Below, piece after piece: positions 7,465-15,359 of a stretch of 32,343 nt of DNA. The notes beneath the pieces were generated by a model that was not told where the DNA came from, did no database searches, and was given only the letters and a program-made list of their open reading frames with translations. The position numbers and the translations under genes were made by a program. Within the stretch, counting starts at the first letter, position 1; every line of letters starts with the position of its first letter. Source of the DNA: an uncultured Sulfolobales archaeon (lineage in GTDB: Archaea; Thermoproteota; Thermoprotei_A; Sulfolobales; NBVN01); NCBI GenBank assembly GCA_938045815.1, contig CALIBI010000062.1, forward strand, positions 1 to 32,343, given 5' to 3'.

Positions 7465-8322
7465 CTAATCTCGGCATACCTTTATGTCTAGGACTACTTG
7501 ATAGTATCTAGGTCCGACGCTCCTGACTACTCTCTCGTACAGGAACTCGTAACGTACGTTGTGTTTTCTGAGTTCTTCGCTAAATATCTTCATCCCGTTA
7601 AGCAGGGCTTCTTCTTTCTCTTCAGCGCTCACGAAATCGTAAGCGTGAATAACGCCGCAATCTCTTAATGCTAGAATAGCGTTCGGTAAGTAGGTGCGTG
7701 AATACTCAGGTAGAGGCATTAATATCCTGTCAGCCATGCCTGCAAACTCTCTCACTATCTGTGAGGCGTCTCCCAACCTAGCCTCAACGACTTCCTCAAC
7801 ACCGTTTAACTTTATGTTTTCTCGCATTAACTCGTAGGCTTGAGGGTTAATATCTATGGATATGATCTTTTTTGGTTTCGCTTTCTTGGCTATTATGATG
7901 GAGAAGAGACCAGCACCAGCAAACATGTTTATTATGAATTCACCTGGTTTTACTAGATTAGCTATCCTCTTATGTTCGTAATTAAGTGTTGGTGAAACGT
8001 ACACGGAGTTTATGTCTACTTTGAAAACACACCCGTGTTCTCGGTAGGTGGTTGTGCTCCTATTCTCGCCAGCCAGAAAAATGTGTTCTCTAATTCTGTA
8101 CTGAGTTCTCACGGAGGTTATTGCTAACCAAACTGACTTGACGTATGGTAACCTCTTAATAATCTCCTCACCTAGAGGTACGAAAACCTCAGCAGGGAGT
8201 CCCGGAGGCTTCCTGATTACTGCTATATCACCTATTATCTCTATCCTACCCCATATCTTCTTAGCGTTCTCCTCACCCAAGACTTCCTCAGCGATTTTCC
8301 TCAACAGCTTACCTCTACTCAT
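7465..8322 (-). CDS. trm5: Trm5-family tRNA (guanine37-N1) methyltransferase
   Basis: This SAM-dependent class I methyltransferase is expected to act on G37 of tRNA; in Crenarchaeota some Trm5a members also methylate the wyosine intermediate. Visible order: an N-terminal D2-like domain (KIWGRIEIIGDIAVIRKPPG, then the KSVWLA strand and TQYRIREH), FKVDINSVYVSPTLNYEHKR, motif I NMFAGAGLFSI, acidic motif II SIDINPQAY, ENIKLNGV, GDAS and the catalytic-loop-like DRILMPLPE. From the start chosen here (ATG 8322) it is 285 residues. An upstream in-frame start at 8385 would place the AT-rich promoter inside the gene, so I reject it; GTG at 8331 is possible. Taw2 is the nearest alternative, but the loop and domain order fit Trm5 better. 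Confidence 0.85.
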   Translation of the reverse strand: MSRGKLLRKIAEEVLGEENAKKIWGRIEIIGDIAVIRKPPGLPAEVFVPLGEEIIKRLPYVKSVWLAITSVRTQYRIREHIFLAGENRSTTTYREHGCVFKVDINSVYVSPTLNYEHKRIANLVKPGEFIINMFAGAGLFSIIIAKKAKPKKIISIDINPQAYELMRENIKLNGVEEVVEARLGDASQIVREFAGMADRILMPLPEYSRTYLPNAILALRDCGVIHAYDFVSAEEKEEALLNGMKIFSEELRKHNVRYEFLYERVVRSVGPRYYQVVLDIKVCRD

Positions 8323-8353
8323 CCCAATCACGATGAGATAACTCGAAACTCTT

Positions 8354-8370
8354 GATTTAAATTTTAAATG
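8354..8370. promoter_or_regulatory. Divergent promoter between trm5 and the DUF2258 gene
   Basis: GATTTAAATTTTAAATG is the only strongly AT-rich block between the two divergent genes. Its centre lies about 40 bases from the trm5 ATG (8322) and from the ATG at 8404, as expected for archaeal TATA boxes, and it is near-palindromic so could be read in both directions. Confidence 0.6.
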
Positions 8371-8403
8371 TTTCAATAAAAACAATAGTAATTGGTGGTA
8401 TTT

Positions 8404-9099
8404 ATGCCTACCATGAGAACCGGGTTAGTTCTTGCAGGAGGGTACGCAACTAAGATTAGGAGGGTGGTCTTTGCTCAGCTAGCTGAAGATATTAGAGAGA
8501 AGAGAATAGACAGCAAAACGGTAGCTTTCCACGTAGCTCAGCTTAATAAGTTCTTGTTCACTGTGCTGGTTGATAGACTTAAGATAGATAAGAGGGATGC
8601 TGTGAGATTAAGTATTGATTACGAGGTAAGTTACGACAAGATAGTATGGAAATTCGATACGTTGAGGGTGGAAGTCTTTAGGAGGGTGTCTGACGAGGAG
8701 GTAAGTACTGTTCTGTCCACGCTAGTGCCTGAAGCTGAGAGAATAATGGCTGCGCCTGTAGAGTATGCTGTAGAGTTTGCTGGTGAGACTAGCGACGGAG
8801 ACAAAATATACGCTCTGAAAGTCGGGGAAGGTGAGGGAGGGATTCTTGAGCTTATCCCGGTAGATGAGGAGTTCCTATATATTAAGATCGGTGTCTTGCT
8901 GGTGCCTGAGCCTACTAAGATAGAGAAAGTGAGGGTAGCGCTTGAGGGCAGGTCGTATGAGGAAGCTCTGAAGGCGTCAATTAATGACTTACTAAATAGA
9001 GGCAAGCCTATAACACCTAGTGAGGCAGACTCAATAATAAGTTACGTGAGGAGCAGACTAGGTGAGGTAAGACCTGAAGTAAGAATAGAGTATGAGTGA
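8404..9099 (+). CDS. DUF2258 / ThermoDBP-related protein
   Basis: The sequence MPTMRTGLVLAGGYATKIRR with VAFHVAQLNKFLF, DAVRLSIDYEVSYD and a C-terminal helix ITPSEADSIISYVRSRLGE fits a crenarchaeal family that I know as DUF2258, which includes the single-stranded DNA-binding protein ThermoDBP and its relatives. I am fairly but not fully sure of the family name. The N-terminal ~150 residues would be the core alpha/beta domain. The tail is a helix of the kind that drives oligomerisation in ThermoDBP-related proteins. The start at ATG 8404 is chosen because GGTGG sits 6 bases upstream; further-upstream TTG/GTG codons would use up that site. DNA binding is inferred from family only. Confidence 0.65.
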   Translation: MPTMRTGLVLAGGYATKIRRVVFAQLAEDIREKRIDSKTVAFHVAQLNKFLFTVLVDRLKIDKRDAVRLSIDYEVSYDKIVWKFDTLRVEVFRRVSDEEVSTVLSTLVPEAERIMAAPVEYAVEFAGETSDGDKIYALKVGEGEGGILELIPVDEEFLYIKIGVLLVPEPTKIEKVRVALEGRSYEEALKASINDLLNRGKPITPSEADSIISYVRSRLGEVRPEVRIEYE

Positions 9100-9103
9100 T
9101 TAG

Positions 9104-10120
9104 TCACCAGGGAAAAACGTAAGGCTCAAAAACTTTTTTTAATGCCATAAACGCCTCACCAGGTGTTAAGACAGGTTTTTCGTAGTCGTGGAAGTCTTCT
9201 ATAGGTAATCTAGGGCAGGAGGTAATAACTATCGCGTCAATGATGCTTGAGTCAATATTGGTTAGTAGGTCCCTCGTGAGATAGGAGGTCACGGCCACGT
9301 AGTACTTGCCTTCAGAACTAGTTATGAGTCTCGTAAGCTCGCTAACTATCCACGGTCTGTACTGCCCCCCACTACCCTCGATTATTAGCCATGACCTAGC
9401 TTCTAAAGACTTCATCACCTTAGCAAGCCTAGACTTAAGAACTCTGAAAATGTAGTTGCTTAAGAAGCTGTAGGTGTTTCCGTAAGGATCTAGTGAGATC
9501 ACTTCTTTACTGCCACTAAGTCTTAAACCAACACCTAACGCGTGGAATCTCCCGCCAGCAACTACTAGGAAAGCGTCAGCTAAGTCTCTCATTAAATCTA
9601 GGCTGGAGAACCAACACCCAAACACTACCTCAGCCTCCCTATTAATTACTTCGAACCCGTTACTACGGAGTAAACCAATAATTTCTTTGGTTAGGTCTAC
9701 GTGTTGAGCAGTCGTGTATACAGCTAGCTTCACGTAGTCACGTTCTCTCAGGTCCTTAATTAACGAATCCAGGACTTCTCGACTAGGTTTGGTTTTTGAT
9801 TGTAAATCAACGTAAACTATTTTGTCTGGTGGTGCCCAGTAAGGGTATTTCCTGTGCCCCAGATGGATTACTAGGTCGTACCTCTCAATAACACCTAGGT
9901 CTAGGAGGCATGAACCGAAAGAAGGGCTCGCATCTACGTGTATCTCTACCCCAACTAGTACCTTCTTCAGATAATCTACTAGCTCGTAAGACTTGCTCTT
10001 GAAGCCCTCAGGAACTTGAAGCAGTACCTTAGAAGGTTTCCTTTCCTTAACTACTCTGGAAAGCTCGCTTAAATCAATGTAGTAATAATCGAGGAAAGAT
10101 TCCCTACCGAGCAAGCTCAT
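9104..10120 (-). CDS. dph2: Diphthamide biosynthesis enzyme Dph2 (radical SAM-like 3-amino-3-carboxypropyl transferase)
   Basis: Dph2 uses a [4Fe-4S] cluster to cleave SAM and transfer the 3-amino-3-carboxypropyl group to the target histidine of elongation factor 2. The 338-residue protein has the three domain repeats and the three cluster cysteines of archaeal Dph2: C71 in FGSCLLD, C169 in FGCWFS and C302 in TSCPRLPIED. LLQVPEGF near residue 35 and HLGHRKYP near 86 are further signatures. It ends 5 bases from the DUF2258 stop (convergent). Its start overlaps the end of the L10e gene by 4 bases (ATGA), so translation is probably coupled to a ribosomal protein gene. Confidence 0.93.
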   Translation of the reverse strand: MSLLGRESFLDYYYIDLSELSRVVKERKPSKVLLQVPEGFKSKSYELVDYLKKVLVGVEIHVDASPSFGSCLLDLGVIERYDLVIHLGHRKYPYWAPPDKIVYVDLQSKTKPSREVLDSLIKDLRERDYVKLAVYTTAQHVDLTKEIIGLLRSNGFEVINREAEVVFGCWFSSLDLMRDLADAFLVVAGGRFHALGVGLRLSGSKEVISLDPYGNTYSFLSNYIFRVLKSRLAKVMKSLEARSWLIIEGSGGQYRPWIVSELTRLITSSEGKYYVAVTSYLTRDLLTNIDSSIIDAIVITSCPRLPIEDFHDYEKPVLTPGEAFMALKKVFEPYVFPW

Positions 10121-10668
10121 TTCTGAGCTTCCGCTGGATTGCTGGAGGCTGCGGGACTAGAAGGTTTTAATTCTCTTACCTGCAGCATTGTTCTAATACC
10201 TATCTTATCTCTGAAGCGTCTTAAAGCTTCCTTAGCTTGAGGTAGGTTCTTAGCAGAGATCCTGACTTCCGCCACCACACTCCCGTAGAAAACTCTCGCA
10301 CCAACACCTATAGGTTTGCCGAAAGCTTTACGCATGCCGTCCTGAAGCCTGTCAGCTCCTGCGAAAGCCATCATCTTATTCTCTCTGAGGACGTGGTGGG
10401 GGTATTGCCTAACCATGAAGAAGTACTTATCTTCACCAACGTACTTGCTTAAGTATTTGTGAGCCATGACTCTAGCGGCTTCAAGCCCGTTATGCCTTAA
10501 CACAGCGTTCTCTAAAGAAACTAACTCAATAACTAGGTCGTAATTTCCGTGAGGGTTACCCATAACAAACTTATTTATTTTTGGTTGCGGTATACCGTCT
10601 ATGTACTCCCTTCTAGTGTAGGGGGGTTTATGCATGTCTTTGTAGCATCTAGCAGGTCTTAGCGGCAC
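10117..10668 (-). CDS. rpl10e: Large-subunit ribosomal protein uL16 (L10e)
   Basis: uL16/L10e sits near the A-site tRNA elbow of the large subunit. The sequence shows the standard archaeal features: N-terminal basic MPLRPARCYKDMHKPPYTRR, FVMGN, VMAHKYLSK, FFMVRQYPHHVLRENKMMAFAGADRLQDGMR split across two segments, and GKPIGVGARVFYGSVVAEVRI. At 183 residues it carries a short extra Ala/Pro/Ser-rich tail (SSPAASSNPAEAQK) beyond the usual end. Translation starts at GTG 10668, supported by AGGTGA 7 bases upstream. The gene overlaps dph2 by 4 bases. Confidence 0.96.
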   Translation of the reverse strand: MPLRPARCYKDMHKPPYTRREYIDGIPQPKINKFVMGNPHGNYDLVIELVSLENAVLRHNGLEAARVMAHKYLSKYVGEDKYFFMVRQYPHHVLRENKMMAFAGADRLQDGMRKAFGKPIGVGARVFYGSVVAEVRISAKNLPQAKEALRRFRDKIGIRTMLQVRELKPSSPAASSNPAEAQK

Positions 10669-10698
10669 TCTCTATCACCTAAAGATTACTGAGTTGAA

Positions 10699-10710
10699 GG
10701 TTTTTAAGTA
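10699..10710 (-). promoter_or_regulatory. TATA box for the L10e-dph2 operon
   Basis: The reverse strand reads TACTTAAAAACC about 35 bases before the GTG at 10668. It overlaps the last codons of the upstream trmJ gene, so L10e-dph2 can be transcribed independently of trmJ. Confidence 0.5.
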
Positions 10711-11423
10711 TGTGAGTTTCTCTGCTTAAGCTGGAATACTATCTTTTTTAATACCCTGTATAGAGCCCCGCACTCAGGGTTTCTGGGATTAGCTCTGAAG
10801 AGGATATTCCTAAGTGCTCTGATCCCTTTCTCGTCATCGAGTAGTGAACCTAACTCCTCTAATTCTCTCCTCAAAGCTCTTAACACGTCCTCATCACACT
10901 CACTAGCCTCGTAAGACTCTCCCACCGAAGCTCTGAGAACCTCGTACATGTATATAGCTACTGCGTGCGATAAGTTAAGAACGTTGTAATCGGTCCCGGT
11001 ATCTAGCGTGGATACTAAATCACACTTACTTAGTTCTTCTCTCTTAAGACCTACGCTCTCTCTACCAAAAACTAGAGCTACCTTACCTGTTTTCGGGAGA
11101 ACGTAACTTAAGAGGTATGGAGGTAGTGACTGCCTCAACACGTCAGATTCTAAATCAGCTATTGAGGTAGTGCATATGGATAACTTCACGTTAGAGAGGC
11201 ACTCCTCAATACTAGACTTAACGACCACATTACCTAGTAACTCAGCACCCCTAGCAGCAAACTCCTTAATTTCGGGTTCACTTAAATCAAACTGGGGATT
11301 GACTACACACACATCATCAATACCAAAATTTCTAGCAAGCCTCAATATGAAGCCTAGGTTAATTCTTCCTTCAGGACCGACCAAAACTAACCTAATACTA
11401 GGTCTACCCAACACACTACCCAT
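10704..11423 (-). CDS. trmJ: tRNA (cytidine/uridine-2'-O)-methyltransferase TrmJ (SPOUT family)
   Basis: This knotted SPOUT methyltransferase 2'-O-methylates nucleotide 32 of tRNAs. Hallmarks: IRLVLVGPEGRINLGFILRL with the conserved N and G of motif 1, ARNFGIDDVCVVNPQF, AARGAELL, ALVFGRESVGLKREEL (motif 2) and NVLNLSHAVAIYMYEV (motif 3, the trefoil-knot cofactor site). A helical C-terminal extension (about 80 residues, ECDEDVLRALRRELEELGSLL) is typical of TrmJ compared with TrmL. At 239 residues it is full length. It starts at ATG 11423. Another internal ATG is not needed because conservation begins within 10 residues. Confidence 0.88.
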   Translation of the reverse strand: MGSVLGRPSIRLVLVGPEGRINLGFILRLARNFGIDDVCVVNPQFDLSEPEIKEFAARGAELLGNVVVKSSIEECLSNVKLSICTTSIADLESDVLRQSLPPYLLSYVLPKTGKVALVFGRESVGLKREELSKCDLVSTLDTGTDYNVLNLSHAVAIYMYEVLRASVGESYEASECDEDVLRALRRELEELGSLLDDEKGIRALRNILFRANPRNPECGALYRVLKKIVFQLKQRNSHT

Positions 11424-11525
11424 AAAAACACGTGTTTAACGCTTAAAACTTAAGTAGTTATTGCGTAGCGAGAAGTTTTCGTTGAAAAAGAAAACGTATT
11501 TGTTAGTGATCGCGTAAATAAGAAC

Positions 11526-12236
11526 TTATTTGATGGGGGGAATTTCAGCTTTTATCGTGGTTTCCTCGCCTGGTTTAAGTACTATGAGTTCTGTCGTGAC
11601 ACCGAATTCTATTAAGTAGCGTCTAAACTCTTCTGGTGTGCCTTTAAGTACTGGAAAAGTACCGTAATGCATCGGGATGACGTACTTAGGTTTTATGAGG
11701 CTGGTGGCGTACGCGGCTTCTTTAGGCCCCATGGTGAAGTGTCCTCCTATCGGCAAGAGTGCTACCAGAGGCTTATATAGTTCGCCAACAAGCTTCATCT
11801 CGTAGGTTAGTCCTGTATCGCCTGCGTGATACACTGCATTCCCTAACTTACTTATTACGACCCCTACTGGTGATCCCTTACCACTAGAGTGGAGTGCTGG
11901 AGTCATCACTAACTCGAATCCTTCCCCTAAGTCTATTGGACCTCCTATGTTGCCGCCAATAGCTCTCTGCTCATTACCTAGCTCTTCAGCTATGTATGAT
12001 GCTAACTCATATATAGCTACTGCTCTAGATTTGGGGCAGTTCTTCATTATTTCTATAGTATTACCTACGTGGTCCCCGTGATCGTGCGTTACCACCACGT
12101 AATCACCGCATATCTGATTCAGTTTCTTCTCAGGAGATAGTGGGTTCAGTATCCACGGATCTATCAGAAAGACCTTATCGAACATCTCTATCTTGAATGC
12201 TGCGTGACCAAACCACTTGATCTTTATATCATACAT
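11526..12236 (-). CDS. UPF0173-type metallo-beta-lactamase-fold hydrolase
   Basis: A single-domain metallo-beta-lactamase protein of 236 residues: IKWFGHAAFKIE at the N-terminus, LIDPWI, the metal-binding THDHGDH at about residue 50, ALHSS (His), YHAGDTGL (Asp), LPIGGHFTMGPKEA and the C-terminal VIPMHYGTF histidine. This order defines the UPF0173 group of metal-dependent hydrolases, whose substrate is generally unassigned. It is likely cytoplasmic, with no signal peptide. It is divergent from the methionine aminopeptidase gene across a 57-base gap. It is unrelated in detail to RNase Z at 17417-18283, which carries the longer tRNA-processing arrangement. Confidence 0.9.
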   Translation of the reverse strand: MYDIKIKWFGHAAFKIEMFDKVFLIDPWILNPLSPEKKLNQICGDYVVVTHDHGDHVGNTIEIMKNCPKSRAVAIYELASYIAEELGNEQRAIGGNIGGPIDLGEGFELVMTPALHSSGKGSPVGVVISKLGNAVYHAGDTGLTYEMKLVGELYKPLVALLPIGGHFTMGPKEAAYATSLIKPKYVIPMHYGTFPVLKGTPEEFRRYLIEFGVTTELIVLKPGEETTIKAEIPPIK

Positions 12237-12293
12237 TTAATTCACCAATAATACATAACTCAGTTACTCAAAAATATCTTCTACTAGTGTTGT

Positions 12294-13289
12294 GTGCTCC
12301 GAGAATCGAATGACTTTAATAATTCAGCGTCTACTATAACATGTGGGAGGGTGGCTAGTACGAGTAACGACGAGTTTATAGAAGCTTACTTGAGAGCTGG
12401 TGAGGTAGCCTATAAGGTCAAGAAGTCTGTTGCCTCAATAGTTAAGCCCTCAACTAAATTATTCGATATAGCGGAGAAGATAGAAGAGTCAATAAGGTTT
12501 TTTGGTGGGGAGCCTGCTTTCCCAGTCAATATCTCGGTTAATGAGATAGCTGCTCACGACACACCCTACGTGGGAGATACACGAATACTTACTGAAGACT
12601 CGCTAGTTAAGATTGATATAGGTGTTCACGTGAACGGGTTCATCGCTGACACAGCAATCACTATAACTTTCTCGGATAAGGCGGTTAAGCTCGTGGAGGC
12701 TGCTGAGGAAGCACTACGTAAAGCCTTAGCTTCCGTGAGTTCTGGAGCACCAATAAACGTTGTTGGGAGAGCTGTGGAATCTGTTGCGAGAAAGCACGGG
12801 TTTAACGTGATTAAGAATCTTACGGGGCACTCCCTAGATAGGTACTTAATACATGCTGGTGAGGTAATTCCTAACTACTTCACTAGGCTAGCTCTAGGCA
12901 GGCTATCTAGTGGTAAGGCGTACGCTATAGAGCCTTTCCTGACTTCAGGTAAGGGGTACGTAGAGGAAATCAAATCATCCATACACATATACGCATTAAA
13001 CACGAGCTTCAAGAATTACAAGCAAGTCACGGAAGAAGAAACATCGTTGATTAGATTCGTGTATGAGAGGTTTAAGACTCTCCCAATATGTGAGAGATGG
13101 CTAGTGAGAGAATTCAGTGATTTAAGTATGCTGAGAACCTTACTCCAGAGTCTAGTGAGGAAGTCAGTACTCACGGCATATCCGGTCTTAAGAGAGGTTA
13201 GTGGTGGCTTGGTAGCTCAGTTTGAGGAGACAGTCTTGATAAGTGGTAACGAAGCAATAATAACGACTAACCCGGAACTAAATAGGTAA
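12294..13289 (+). CDS. map: Methionine aminopeptidase, type 2
   Basis: This enzyme removes the initiator methionine from nascent proteins using two metal ions. The pita-bread fold markers are all visible: AHDTPYVGD, VKIDIGVHVNGFIADTAIT (two metal Asp), LTGHSLDRYLIHAG (metal His), KAYAIEPFLTSG (metal Glu) and a final FEETVLISG (Glu). An internal helical insertion before the last Glu places it in type 2, the archaeal/eukaryotic form. Two starts are plausible: GTG 12294 (331 residues) or GTG 12351 (312 residues, MASTSNDEFIEAYLRAGEV), the latter closer to family length but with the GGGAGG element directly abutting it. A leaderless transcript from the AT-rich 12270-12280 block favours 12294; I am unsure. 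Confidence 0.93.
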   Translation: MLRESNDFNNSASTITCGRVASTSNDEFIEAYLRAGEVAYKVKKSVASIVKPSTKLFDIAEKIEESIRFFGGEPAFPVNISVNEIAAHDTPYVGDTRILTEDSLVKIDIGVHVNGFIADTAITITFSDKAVKLVEAAEEALRKALASVSSGAPINVVGRAVESVARKHGFNVIKNLTGHSLDRYLIHAGEVIPNYFTRLALGRLSSGKAYAIEPFLTSGKGYVEEIKSSIHIYALNTSFKNYKQVTEEETSLIRFVYERFKTLPICERWLVREFSDLSMLRTLLQSLVRKSVLTAYPVLREVSGGLVAQFEETVLISGNEAIITTNPELNR

Positions 13290-13341
13290 GGTACTTGTTT
13301 AACACAATTCATCCCGCATAGATCAGACGCGTAACAAACAT

Positions 13342-13354
13342 AAAAATATAAATG
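13342..13354 (+). promoter_or_regulatory. TATA box for the DUF1512 gene
   Basis: AAAAATATAAATG lies about 40 bases before the ATG at 13389. A GTAAGGAT element precedes the ATG as a plausible ribosome binding site. Confidence 0.55.
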
Positions 13355-13388
13355 CTTTAAGACCTAGTAAGTTGGGTGTAAGGATCGG

Positions 13389-14486
13389 ATGGACGGGGTT
13401 CAGGACTGGACCTCTATGTTGATAGCTATTCTGATATTATCTTCATTCATACTTAACTTCACAGACATACCTCAGAAAATACAGTTCACTAGGTATTCTT
13501 CCGTCGTGAGAAGGAAGCTTATGGAGTTAATGGAGTTTGAGGAGGAGGGTAGGAGGAAATCGATAAAGTACCTGAAGGACATGAACCTGAATAACCCGAA
13601 GACACTCATAGATAACTACGTAGATAATTTCTTCATGATATTCCCTGTTGAGAGGGAACCCACCGACATAATAAGGAGGTTGAAGCACTTACTGAGGACG
13701 CGTGATGAGTCTGTTAAGAGGTATGTCTTAGATCAAGTCCCTAACGTCTCCGAGGTCGATAGACAGAAGATAGAGGTGCTACTAGAGCTTAACTCTGTTC
13801 TCACATACATAAATAAGGTAGTGAAGCACTACTACAACCTTGGTGTTAAGTTTAATGACTGGATCATGATGATGCAGCTAGCTCTCCAGATAAACCATAT
13901 AGTCAGGTTAGCTAAAGCGTACAAGGACGCCATAGACTCCTTCGGTGTAGGCGCGCCCATAGGTGATGGGGCTGGCGCTCTAGCAGCGAGGATGCTTCTA
14001 GATAGTGTCTCAGCAGCCTCGGAGATAGCTCCTGAGACCGTCCTGTACGAAACGTCTCTTGAGGGTAGGAAACTCTACGTAATAAAAGCTAAGGGTCCTG
14101 GACCGACTGTTGGGTGGCCTGGTGAAGCACTAGAGAAACTTGTTGAGAGACTTGAATGCAGGATCTCCAGAGTAATAACTATTGACGCAGCCTTAAAGCT
14201 TGAGAGCGAGAAAAGCGGTGAGGTAGCGTACGGTGTTGGTGCTGCGATAGGGGATTTAGGGCCTGAGAAGATAGCTATGGAGAGAATAGCTTCCAAATGT
14301 TCGGTGCCGTTAGACGCGGTAGTAGTTAAGATGAGTAATGAGGAAGCTATAAACACGATGACTAAGCAAATCTACGAGGGCGTGGTGAGGGCGGCTGACG
14401 TAGTCAAGAACATAATACTCAGTAAGACTAAGGAGGGAGAAACAGTTATAGTTGTAGGTGTAGGTAACACACTCGGTATAGAGTGA
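13389..14486 (+). CDS. DUF1512 family membrane-anchored protein
   Basis: The protein begins with one membrane helix (about residues 9-25, TSMLIAILILSSFILNF), followed by a basic helical linker and a large soluble domain. That domain has repeated Gly-rich motifs: FGVGAPIGDGAGALAA (about 185-200), AKGPGPTVGWPGEALEKL, AYGVGAAIGDLGPEKIA and a final VIVVGVGNTLGIE. This arrangement matches the archaeal family I know as DUF1512; its function is not established. The Gly-rich repeats and conserved Asp residues suggest nucleotide or phosphate binding (inference). Its stop is one base from the start of the 14488 gene, also membrane-anchored, so the two are probably cotranslated and may act together at the membrane. 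Confidence 0.8.
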   Translation: MDGVQDWTSMLIAILILSSFILNFTDIPQKIQFTRYSSVVRRKLMELMEFEEEGRRKSIKYLKDMNLNNPKTLIDNYVDNFFMIFPVEREPTDIIRRLKHLLRTRDESVKRYVLDQVPNVSEVDRQKIEVLLELNSVLTYINKVVKHYYNLGVKFNDWIMMMQLALQINHIVRLAKAYKDAIDSFGVGAPIGDGAGALAARMLLDSVSAASEIAPETVLYETSLEGRKLYVIKAKGPGPTVGWPGEALEKLVERLECRISRVITIDAALKLESEKSGEVAYGVGAAIGDLGPEKIAMERIASKCSVPLDAVVVKMSNEEAINTMTKQIYEGVVRAADVVKNIILSKTKEGETVIVVGVGNTLGIE

Positions 14487-14487
14487 G

Positions 14488-14790
14488 GTGGTGCCGGTGT
14501 TGCTGGGACTAGACCCGCTCTACATACTTCTCATAGCTATAGTAGTTTTCCTAGCATCATACCTGCTGGTATCGTATCTTAGAGAATCCTCAACACAGAA
14601 GGAGGAGAAAGGCAAACTACTCACTATGAAGAAGTGTCTTAGTTGTAACTACGTGCTAAGCAGACCATACGAGAAAGAAGACTACGTAGGTAGGAAGGAA
14701 GGGAAATGCCCTAGATGTAGTGGGGACATGATGATTACTGCGATATATCTCGAGCCCCCGCCACAACCTCAAGTAACCGCTCCCTCATAG
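14488..14790 (+). CDS. Membrane-anchored zinc-ribbon protein
   Basis: 100 residues. An N-terminal membrane helix (about 7-28, LDPLYILLIAIVVFLASYLL) is followed by a charged linker and a zinc ribbon with CLSC (about 50-53) and CPRC about 22 residues later, then a proline-rich tail. Start is GTG 14488 or GTG 14491, both right after the DUF1512 stop. The pairing with DUF1512 in one transcript suggests a joint membrane function. Its last 6 bases overlap the convergent gene at 14785. I do not recognise a named family. Confidence 0.7.
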   Translation: MVPVLLGLDPLYILLIAIVVFLASYLLVSYLRESSTQKEEKGKLLTMKKCLSCNYVLSRPYEKEDYVGRKEGKCPRCSGDMMITAIYLEPPPQPQVTAPS

Positions 14791-15147
14791 TTGTAGAGTC
14801 TTCTCATCGATTGAGCATTTACTGAGTATGTAGTCACGCACCACGTAGTAGATCTCCTCCGAAACCTCGTCACACTTAATTCCCCTAGCATGAAACGATA
14901 TTGATTTAGGAACTCCTTCCACGGTAGAGCTCTCAATACGGACTGAGAAACCTCTTAATCGTAACCAATCAGACCAGCAAACCTCAACACCACCTACCTG
15001 AAGACACTCACTCTTAGGGAAGCAGTACGGCAAAGCTGGTAAATCACCTACTAAGTCCGCCATACTGTTCTCGCCACATACAGAAACCAACTTAATGAAT
15101 TCTCCCACCGTGTACTCCTTTATCTTAGGCACTCGCACCACCACCAA
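14785..15147 (-). CDS. Unknown Cys-containing protein, 120 aa
   Basis: I do not recognise it. It has five cysteines spread as SVCGEN, LPYCFPKSECLQ, VEVCWSDWLRLRGF and RGIKCDE plus LSKCSID near the end, with a mixed alpha/beta pattern and no membrane helix. GTG 15147 is the likely start. Codon usage is like the neighbours, and the 6-base convergent overlap with the preceding gene is typical of this compact genome, so I take it as real. Cysteine spacing does not form a standard zinc ribbon. Confidence 0.6.
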   Translation of the reverse strand: MVVVRVPKIKEYTVGEFIKLVSVCGENSMADLVGDLPALPYCFPKSECLQVGGVEVCWSDWLRLRGFSVRIESSTVEGVPKSISFHARGIKCDEVSEEIYYVVRDYILSKCSIDEKTLQL

Positions 15148-15237
15148 ACATAAGTCGGCTCGAGACTGAAAAACATTAACGACTCGATGTGTAGGGATTT
15201 ATTCCAAGATTTATTAATACTTAAGCAAGAACACCTT

Positions 15238-15290
15238 AGATGATGAAGGTTGAAAGCGATGACTTAATGATTTAAGGCTGGGGACTGATT
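15238..15290 (+). ncRNA. C/D box guide sRNA candidate 1
   Basis: In the gap upstream of the AK6/Fap7 gene the + strand shows a perfect box C (ATGATGA, 15240-15246), a 12-base guide, a D'-like ATGA, a 4-base spacer, a C'-like ATGATTT, an 11-base guide and a perfect box D (CTGA, 15285-15288). The core is 49 bases, a normal archaeal size, and a TATA-like TTTATTAATAC at about 15210-15220 is well placed. It would guide 2'-O-methylation of rRNA or tRNA by the L7Ae-Nop5-fibrillarin complex. The D-guide (AAGGCTGGGGA) predicts a target containing TCCCCAGCCTT. The identical architecture of the candidate at 25752-25804 supports both. Confidence 0.55.
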
Positions 15291-15359
15291 CAAACCTCAA
15301 AACCTTCCGTGCTTATTTCTCTGCCTTAAACCCTATTTTAGAGTTTAAGGAAATTTCCC

